Shown piece after piece: positions 56,128 to 64,000 of a stretch of DNA of 64,000 bases; within the stretch, counting starts at the first letter, position 1; the number at the start of each line of letters is the position of its first letter. A model generated the notes under the pieces. It saw nothing but the letters and a program-made list of their open reading frames with translations. It had not been told where the DNA came from and did not search any database. Origin of the DNA: Ephemerocybe angulata (taxonomy: Eukaryota > Basidiomycota > Agaricomycetes > Agaricales > Psathyrellaceae); assembly GCA_013368325.1 (NCBI GenBank), contig JAACJK010000074.1, forward strand, positions 1-64,000. Direction: 5' to 3'. The position numbers and the translations under genes are program-made.

Positions 56128-58157
56128 TATGCAACTCTCAAAGCTTGGCGATTTCAAGGGAAACGGGGAGACAAATCGATTTTGTCTGGAAAATGGCACA
56201 CAAGAAGCGCGAAGTAGCTTATATGCGCGTTTAATCTCGGATATAAGGCTTTTTGAAGAGGCTTCTTCTGTGTTGTGAGAAGTTATGGGGCTTCTTGAAC
56301 AGGGAAGCAGCTGGAGCCTGGGAAGGGTGAGGGCGGGCCGTCGGTGTTCACATGACTTTAGTGTCTGGGAGGATAGCGCGTTTATGAGTGTAGCGGGCGT
56401 CAATTCAGGCGACTGGTAGTATGGTAGAGCAGTACATATACTCTTTTGATTCCGATCCTCTTATATAACCAACGCTCAATCCACCTGAGTAGTGAATCCA
56501 GCCAAGGCCACCAGAGCGTCGGAAGAACGCTCCTTTCGGGAATTCTTCGCTAAGAAGGTGTCTCCAGTGACGAGGAACAATGCAGAACACCCCATTCGCC
56601 GCCCGAATGCACCTCACGGTCGCGCGGGGGAGGCAAGGGGTCGCTTCGCCACCCCCACGGACCTTGCACCCTCACCCACACCGCACACACACTCTTCCAA
56701 CCGATCGGAATGCGGGGTATAGCAGCATTTGTCCAGGCCTGCTACGTATATAGGAACTCTAGCACGGATCTTGAACGAATCCTATAAGAGGCTAACAAGC
56801 GCTGTGCTCATGGCTGCTCATGACCGGGCGCTAAATGCATTTGGGAAGGACCTTCGCTGCGTCGCGTGGTGCGCGTCGCGGTCCATCAGGCCCCACCTTG
56901 ATGGTACCTTCGCCAAGCGCGTGCACGCGTCTGGCTGTATGGAACCATGCGCTCATCAATTGCGCTCAATTGCGTGCACGAAGATCATCGGGCCCCGCTT
57001 GGGCGCTAATTTCTGATCCCTTGCGCAAACGCCATTGCCCACCATCCTGCACCTATGAGGTGTCATCGTATGTCCCATGGACGAGCCTGGACGCGCTTGG
57101 ACGCGTAAGGTATTTTGGACAGGCACGCACCCTAAACTACCCGGAAGATGCACCATGCTGCCGCAAGCGACGCGAGGGCCGATTGCCGCCTTGTCGTCAG
57201 ACAATCTCAGTAATTTGCGCTGTTTCGAAGCGTTTCGGCCGAAGACTGCGAGATTGGTTGGGGGCGCACGACGGAACCAGAATTTCGCTCGCTGAAAATG
57301 CAGAAATCTGTAACTGAAATCGAGTCAAAGCCACAACGACGTGCGGTGCCAAGACTTGCCAAGAACGGCGGCTGAGGGCGGATCGCAGGGTGGCAGTGCT
57401 GCTCGGGCAACAACAAGCGTTGAGGCCGACATCAGGTCTCTTTCGTCTTCCTCCGTTCGAAGTTCGTGGCACTTCGTTGTTGTCGTGTGCCCACTTGTGC
57501 CCTACAGAAGCTCTCCGGTGTGCCTTTTCATGATGGAAGACGCCATTCTCACATTGACCCCTTCTGAGCGTTTCGAAATCGTTGCATGTGGCTGGTGGGT
57601 AAGTAACTGGCATTCGCTCCACATGGTCCCATCGGTAAGTCTCGCTGCATGTGCCGATATGTATTTCCGCCCCCGTACTTGGTCACCCTCGGGCCTCGGG
57701 CCTCGTCAGCCCTCCTCCCGTGTTGCGACGATTCCACCTTATCGGGCGCTTAGACACACGCCAAGACCCCGCCAGCCCCAGCGTTGAGCACGTCCCAGGG
57801 CGATCCAAGCGGAGTCGTCAAAGCGTCGTCAAAGCCAATGGTGGGGCTCTGGAGATCTCTGGTACGTGATTACCGGTCAGGATAACACGCCGAGTGGTCA
57901 TGATGTAAATGTCCATAGGGAACGACGGAAGTTGCATATGGTATGTCGGCTCCATCGTCTTCCATCGTGCCCCATGTCCTCCCATGTCCATCCATTCCAC
58001 CAAAATGGATCTCGCCCAAAAATATCCTTGCACCAGCCCACACGAGGCGCGGCGCGGGGGTAGAGCGCCAAGAGAGTGCGGCCATGTGCAAACTCTACAA
58101 ACGATCATACTTCTCCAAGTCTTATCTGGCTGTCCCATGCCGGGGACGGGGGAAGGC
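56128..58157. other. 2-kb gap, no gene supported
   Basis: Frames here are GC-driven and overlap on both strands. A GCGTTTCGAAATCG half-hairpin near 57,569 echoes the family seen in the first 24 kb but lacks the right arm. The last 150 bp form the PTR2 promoter. Confidence 0.45.
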
Positions 58158-58164
58158 TATATAA
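58158..58164 (+). promoter_or_regulatory. TATA box of the PTR2-like gene
   Basis: TATATAA lies 97 nt upstream of the ATG at 58261, followed by a CT-rich leader typical of highly expressed fungal genes. Confidence 0.6.
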
Positions 58165-58260
58165 CGACGCTTCGCACAACATCCCTTCCTTTCTTCCAGC
58201 CACGAGCACGCTCCAGCTTCTCCTCCCCCCACCCCATCGTCTTTCCGCCTAGCGTTCGCC

Positions 58261-60494
58261 ATGGCCGAGAAATTCGACGAGAAGAAAGTCGACCGCGCGC
58301 CTTCTCTCGACGACGAGAAGCACGCTATCAGCTCCGACACCGGTATCGACGGCGACTCTGTCATCGAGGGCACCGACGGCGTCACCCACAACGAGCTCAA
58401 GACCCTCCGCCTCGTTCGCGACAAGCTTCCCCTCAGCTCCTTCCTGGTCGTCTTCGTCGAGTTCGCTGAACGGTGCGTCGATCTTTCCCAATCCCTTTCA
58501 CCCCATTGGCTCATTCCGCCCCAGATGGAGTTACTACGGTACCGCCAACTTGTACAACAACTACATTCGTGCTCCCCTCCCTCGTTTCTCGACGACTGGC
58601 GCCGTCGCCAAGGCTGACCGCGACTTCGGTGTCGCTGGTGCTCTTGGAAAGGGCCAACCTACCTCCTTCTCCCTTCGCACGGTGAGTCGATGCTCGCCTG
58701 ATATCTTTGCGAACGAGATTGGTATTGACATCTCGGCCCTTCTAGTTCAACTCCTTCTTCGTATACGTCACGCCTCTGCTCGGCGGTGTCATTGCCGACA
58801 CCATGTGGGGTCGTTACAAGACCATTTTGGTCTTCTCTCTGGTCTGTCTGTGAGTACTCAAGTCGTTATCGGCGTTTTCGAAACGCTCATGAGTTCGCAA
58901 TAGCGCTGGTCACGTCATCCTCGTCGGTTCTGCCTCGCCCTCTGCTCTCCAAAACGGAAATGTGTCGCTCGGTCTCCTAGCCCTCTCGATTCTTGTCATC
59001 GTAAGTCCATATGGCTCACTCCCATAACGAGCTCTCGTTGACTTTGCGGGGATAGGGTGTCGGTGCTGGATGTATCAAAGCCAACGTTTCTCCCATGGTT
59101 GCTGAACAGTATACCGGTCTTATGCACAAGAGTGAGCATCGCTTCATTGACGATACTTCTCCCGTGTTCTAATGCATAACCCCTTTAGAAACCCTCGAGT
59201 CTGGAGAGGTCGTTATCGTCTCGCCCGAAGTTACGATTCAGTCGACCTACCTTTGTAAGTCCAATCCCTGATTGTTTCATCTTAACCTTGTGCTCACGTC
59301 TACATAGGGTTCTACGCTGCCATTAACTTCGGTTCCACCGGTGCCATTTCGGCGTCTTTCCTGGCGCGTGACCAAGGCTACTGGATCGCCTACCTCATCC
59401 CTACCCTCATCTTCGTCCTGGTGCCCTTCGTCCTCGTCCTCGGCAAGCGCTTCTATGTCGTCACCCCGCCCCGTGGCTCGATCTTGCTCGAGACGTTCCG
59501 CGTCATCGGATTCGCGCTCAAGCCCGCCCTCTCCTTCAACCCCATCAAGTCGGTGAAGCTCATGCACAGGCCCGAGTTCTGGGACCCCGCCAAGCCGAGC
59601 TACTACGAGGACGGCAAGGTGCCCGCGAAGATCACCTGGGACGACGAGTTCGTCGGCGAAGTCCACCGTACCGTCAGCGCCTGCGGTGTCTTCCTCTTCT
59701 TCCCCTTCTTCTGGCTCTGCTACTCCCAGATCGACGGTAACCTCGGCACCACCGCTGCTGGCATGACCCTCCACGGCACCCCCAACGATCTCATCCAGAA
59801 CCTGAACCCCATCTCCATCATCGTCATGATCCCCATCTTCGACACCCTCATCTACCCTTTCCTCCGCCGCCGCGGCATCAACTTCTCGCCCATCAAGCGC
59901 ATCACCGCCGGCTTCTTCGTCGCCGGCCTCGCCATGGTCTACGCCTCCGTCCTCCAGTCCTACATCGACAAGACCTCGCCCTGCCATGGCACCGAGTTCG
60001 CTCCGTCAGAGTGTGAGCTCGACCACGGCACCGACCTTGCGCGCCCCAACCCCTCCCCGCTCAACGTCTGGATCGTCTCGGGCCCGTACATCCTCGTCGG
60101 CATGGCCGAGATCTTCGCGAGCATCACGAGTCTCGAGTACGCCTTCACCAAGGCGCCCTCCCGCATGAAGTCCGTCGTCATGTCCTTCTCGCAGCTGCAG
60201 ACCGCCGTCGCGAGCGCCATCAACTTCGCCCTCACCGCCGTCAACACCGAGCCCAAGTTCACGTGGCTGTACGGCTCCTTCGCCGTCGTCTCGTGGATCG
60301 TCGGCTTCATCTTCTTCTTCACCTTCCGCGAGCTTGACCGCAAGGAGATCGAACTCAATGCGCTTGGAAAGAATCAGGATCGCCAGGGTTTCGCCGGTGA
60401 GGCGCCTGAGGATACGACGGTGAAGCGCCGCGCGGTGGATCCCATCCACGCACCCGTGCACGTGTCGAACGTGAACGATACTGAGAAGTTGTAG
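58261..60494 (+). CDS. PTR2: Proton-coupled oligopeptide transporter (PTR2/POT family)
   Basis: Seven exons in phase: 58261-58472, 58525-58681, 58746-58849, 58904-59000, 59056-59131, 59189-59254 and 59308-60494, giving 632 aa. The N-terminal 60 residues are cytosolic and charged (MAEKFDEKKVDRAPSLDDEK). The POT signature follows: VEFAERWSYYG (the ExxER proton/peptide site), LLGGVIADTMWGRYKTI, GVGAGCIKANVSPMVAEQY and WFYAAINFGSTGA. Later parts have ACGVFLFFPFFWLCYSQIDG and further membrane spans, twelve in total as usual. It imports di- and tripeptides across the plasma membrane with protons. The C-terminus ends in a charged tail, VNDTEKL. Codon use is strongly C-biased in the last exon, as in highly expressed genes. 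A TATA box lies at 58158. Confidence 0.93.
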
Positions 60495-61665
60495 ACTCTT
60501 TCTCGATGTACTATTCCCACTCTTATGAGCGTCCATTAATGATTTTGCACAGTGCCGCTCGCTGTGTAGATACCATGTTCTTTGTACCAGTATATTAGGT
60601 TAAACTTCGATTTCTGAACCTCTACCTGGCCATCGTTCGAGTTATTTGAGAGCGAGATATCGGTTTCATAATTCATTATACGGAGAAAGTCAGGACCCAG
60701 ATGGTCCGCGGATCCGTCGTATCGTACTGCGGTCTAACGACTATTATACGTGCGGTCACACGACTCAAATCAGGACGATTCATGAGCCTTCAGGAGCACC
60801 ACTGGCAGGACGTGTATGTACAGGTATACACCTACCCTCGTATTGGTGAAGAAGGATCGATCGAACGACCACGACGATGTCATACCGGCAGGAGTAGAGC
60901 GCACCGTGGCCAGGCGTTCGCTGTCGCTACCGCACTCATTCCCTTATCGCCAGGTCTGGGAATTCCTCCCCTGAAATAGGTCCCTGTGACCATGCGTTGT
61001 AAGGGTAGTCCCCTGGATAACACATTGACATCGGTACTTGGAGAAGAGAAGCAAAGAAGGAGATGGAGATGAGATCCTTACCACAGGCACGTTTCTATTA
61101 TGGAAGTTGGGACTTACTTATTATGTACCTTAGTGATGTTCTTCAGGCCATCTATGTAGCGACTGGAAGTGCTCGGAGAAATGGGTCACTAGATGGTAGC
61201 TGAAAGTGTATGCTGCGGGCGGATATTATGATTATGAGGAGGACGTCCCAAGCTCGACGTGACTCACACGTCCGGTGGCAGCCTAAGGAGTGTCTTTATT
61301 TGTGATATACTCCTACGGGTTCTATCTAATCTTGTGATCGGGATGAAACGACGGATCTGACGTACGGAGCACGTCGCAAGGTCCTACGACTGCGCATTCG
61401 CACACTGGAACCACCAATACCAGAGCGATGTATCATAAATAGCAATGTTCCATCACCTATTAGGAGTGTACAAGCTGGAAGCCTCCGAGCGGGCTGAAAA
61501 CAAAGCTCGTCAGGGAATACCAGTCGGCTAGCACCCGAGACGAGACGGGCGCTTAATTGAGCGCCATGGCGTCTGGATACGGGAACCCCAATGTTCGGCA
61601 TTCAATAGAGTCTATCTACCATCAAGGCACGATATCGTCCAAAAATGCGTTGTAGCCATGCGTTC
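60495..61665. other. Intergenic between convergent genes
   Basis: 3' flanks of the PTR2-like and lectin genes. No other feature was recognised. Confidence 0.5.
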
Positions 61666-63735
61666 CTAGTACAGGGTATCAATAGCAAGATAACTCGCAC
61701 CAGCATTCAAGTTCTCCACCGACGTGTCACCCCACTTTTCAATCTTCCAATCCATCCCACTGTGCGTCACTCCGGAGGTCGAGACTGTCAGCCGAAGATT
61801 CTTCTTACTGCTCATATGAATAGAGTTTAGGCCGACAAAGAGCTTCGGAGTCCTCCTAAACTGGACGCCGAACTCGACATGCCCGTCCCATCCTCCAAAC
61901 CCGTATCCGGGATTCGACATCGCGCCTGTCGGGTTCTCCCCAAAGCTTCCAATCCAAGCATTCCTCCGCTTTAGACTATCTCCAGTTGGGATCGCAATCC
62001 AAGTGACAGATGCGGATCCAAGTACGGTGGCCGGTTCATCGTCATATTTCTGCTCCCCCTTCACAATAGAAATGTTGAATCCAGTGTGGTCGACGTTTGT
62101 CGCATAGGTGCGTAGGCTCCAATGGCCCCATATATCGATATGGCTGAAGGCGACGAAGACCAGTGGAGGGAAGTCAAAGCGCGTTGGAAACAAGATTCGA
62201 TGATTGTGAAGGCTCTTGACGCCATCCACCCAGTCGTACTCCACGACATCTGTTAACTTGAAGACGCCACATTGCCAGGTCGGCTCTTCAATCGCTGCCC
62301 AATCGATTGATGTGTTGTACAGTTTTGTGTCCTCCCATGCCTCGGAGTTGCATATGAAGCTTTCCTTGGACACGTTCTGAGGATATGCGCGAACTCGGAC
62401 ATGAGCTTCGCCGATGGTGTAATCATACCCGATGTCCAGTGAGTTGAGAGCCAAAATAACGCGGGGCACGATCTGGGTTTGTTGAGGAAGGTAGATCAGC
62501 GACGAGTAGTGCGCGGCGGGTTTGACATGGATCCAATGGTTCTCTGTGGTATAGTTGCCAACCATTACCCTCGCCGCATACTGGAATGGAGGTTTGTTAG
62601 TTCAAGCTGACCATACACGCACTCGGGAGGGGAGGTACATACTGCGTTTGATTGAGAAAGAACGAGAATTCTATAGTCCTGGACATCAATAGCCTGGCCA
62701 TCATAGCAAAGTCTGGCTACAGGTACGTTTTAGTTGTGCACCATGAGATAAGGAATAGACTTACCACAGATACCCTGGTAGACGTAACCGCACTGAACGG
62801 TACCGTTTCCAAGACGGCCCTTCGCGATGTAGACCGTCTTCCGGCTGTTATCCCTAGAAGTATGATAGCCGCCTCTAATAGCTCGGTAGATCAGAGACAT
62901 TGCACAGTCGATGAGCTAACAGATTATACATTACGGGGACTAGCGTCGAAAGCTTGGACGGATCGAATGCATCACTAAGCTTGTGCCACTCGTACTGCCC
63001 TTTCTCTCCTACGAGTATGTCGTATCTCAAAATCTTCGTGATCATCTCATAAATCACATACACCGCACCTGAGAGGAGATGGCACACTCACTGCAACTTC
63101 ATTTCCGTTTGCGACATGTGCACCATCCAACAGCGGCTTGTGGAACCCGCACTTTGCTGGGACTGTAACGAAGACTCAGCATTTAGCCTTCGACGAGAAC
63201 CTGGTAAATCGTACAGAGATCTTTCTGTGCATGGGGTATCATCGTCAGAAGGGACAACAAAGCAAGTGCAATCTCCATACATCGTTGTTTACGCGGACCC
63301 TCGCCACATAGAGTGGACAGTCGTGGTCCAAGCCACTTTCAACGAGACTGACGTCGGGACGCCCAGCAAGGGCAAGAAGCCCATTCGCTAAAGGGCCTTG
63401 AACAGGAATCTTCAAAGGCTTAATTCTAGTTTCAACAATCGCAAGGGGACCACAGCACGTACCCATTCTCCTTCTGCTTCGACAGCGGGTACCCTTCCTG
63501 CGTCACTCACATCCGGCGATGCTACGACTAAGACCATCCTGGGAGACAAGTTGAGGAGGTATCGCAGCTGAATCAGGGGAGGGCTGTCGTCGTGCTGGTG
63601 AAAGGAAGTGGATATCGATGGGAGGCCGTGTGGGTTGCGTCTTTACCATATTCGGCGAACATGAGGCCAGCTTTGACCACGCGCGGCGTGACCTGTTCAA
63701 AGAAGCGCCCGTGATATACTGGCATAGATTGAAGG
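61666..63735 (-). CDS. DM9/DUF3421 plus H-type lectin protein
   Basis: The last exon (about 62582-61666) is certain. It encodes three H-type lectin-like repeats of some 95 residues: VPRVILALNSLDIGYDYTIG...VRAYPQNV; PLVFVAFSHIDIWG...TYATNVDHTGFNISI; and KLFVGLNSIHMSS...SGVTHSGMDWKIEKW. Upstream exons carry DM9 (DUF3421)-like pieces: PVYHGRFFEQVTPRVVKAGL, LDHDCPLYVARVRVNNDVW, KCGFHKPLLDGAHVANGNEV, ILRYDILVGEKGQYEW, KTVYIAKGRLGNGTVQCGYV and CYDGQAIDVQDYRILVL. The final intron (GTATGT...TTCCAG) joins SQSNA to YAARVMVGNYTT. Both domain types bind sugars in known proteins, so the product is probably a carbohydrate-binding defence or recognition protein. The start codon and two middle junctions do not phase cleanly. 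Either I missed splice sites or the 5' part is decaying. Confidence 0.7.
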
Positions 63736-63943
63736 TCCTTTTGTGCACCCACACAATCGCGAACGCTGATTCTGTGAACTCGGTGGAATTTTCTTGGCGT
63801 AGTCCAGTTTTTGATTGAAAACATTCGTCGGTCGGCGCAAAACGCATTGTCAACACATTGTTTACAATTCAACCAAAGCCATGATACGTCATAATGCATA
63901 ATCGCCCACTCGCTTTGTGCTGGGCATGGCAACCGCGGAAACC

Positions 63944-63950
63944 TATAAAT
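63944..63950 (+). promoter_or_regulatory. TATA box for a gene beyond the window
   Basis: TATAAAT is followed by a CT-rich stretch to the window end. It suggests a plus-strand gene starting after 64,000. Confidence 0.35.
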
Positions 63951-64000
63951 TCAAGGCCAATCTATGGGTACTCCGCATATTTTCATTCCTTTCCCCCCTT

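Noticed and set aside
56835..57620. Long frames between GH28 and PTR2
   Set aside because: GC-rich chance frames present on both strands, with no recognisable motif.
58872..58886. GCGTTTTCGAAACGC palindrome as another family hairpin
   Set aside because: It lies in a PTR2 intron and lacks the TCGA-NN-TCGA centre; too short to separate from chance.

Overview
This 64-kb window looks like nuclear DNA of a mushroom-forming basidiomycete (Agaricomycetes). The signs are genes broken by many introns of about 50-65 nt with GT/AG ends, a Helitron replicase-helicase, F-box/leucine-rich proteins, a TET/JBP-like 2-oxoglutarate oxygenase, an H-type lectin, and clear fungal housekeeping genes (PPP4C, LSM6, a PTR2-type peptide transporter). 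No tRNA, rRNA, CRISPR array or bacterial-type operon was seen.

Region 1 (1-24 kb) is accessory and repeat-rich. It starts with a wrecked peroxisomal 3-ketoacyl-CoA thiolase whose catalytic Cys is replaced. A 2OG-oxygenase-like gene follows, then a 2.8-kb stretch with no convincing gene but several short hairpins, a six-exon gene of unknown function, and an almost intact Helitron replicase-helicase with one frameshift near its end. Next come two F-box paralogues in opposite orientation around two genes of unknown function. Short hairpins with a TCGA-NN-TCGA centre and arms that change together recur through this region, and longer repeats contain some of them.

Region 2 (25-33 kb) holds the PP4 catalytic subunit gene, unusually rich in long introns (one of 2.3 kb), and an NRG1-like C2H2 regulator, both on the minus strand. 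Between 33 and 37.5 kb no gene could be supported.

Region 3 (37.5-48 kb) contains three intact small genes and one broken one. All encode, or once encoded, a short CxxC...WxxH...H zinc-finger-like motif. Among them lie a 318-bp TA-flanked MITE, a locus with three foldback palindromes, and LSM6.

Region 4 (48-64 kb) has ordinary, well-structured genes: a nine-exon WW-domain membrane protein (1001 aa), a secreted GH28 exo-polygalacturonase-like enzyme, a PTR2 oligopeptide transporter, and a gene joining DM9/DUF3421-like segments to an H-type lectin. Pectin hydrolysis, peptide uptake and glycan binding suit a plant-litter or wood saprotroph, but the genes are not evidently co-regulated. All exon coordinates were worked out by hand from splice sites and reading phase.
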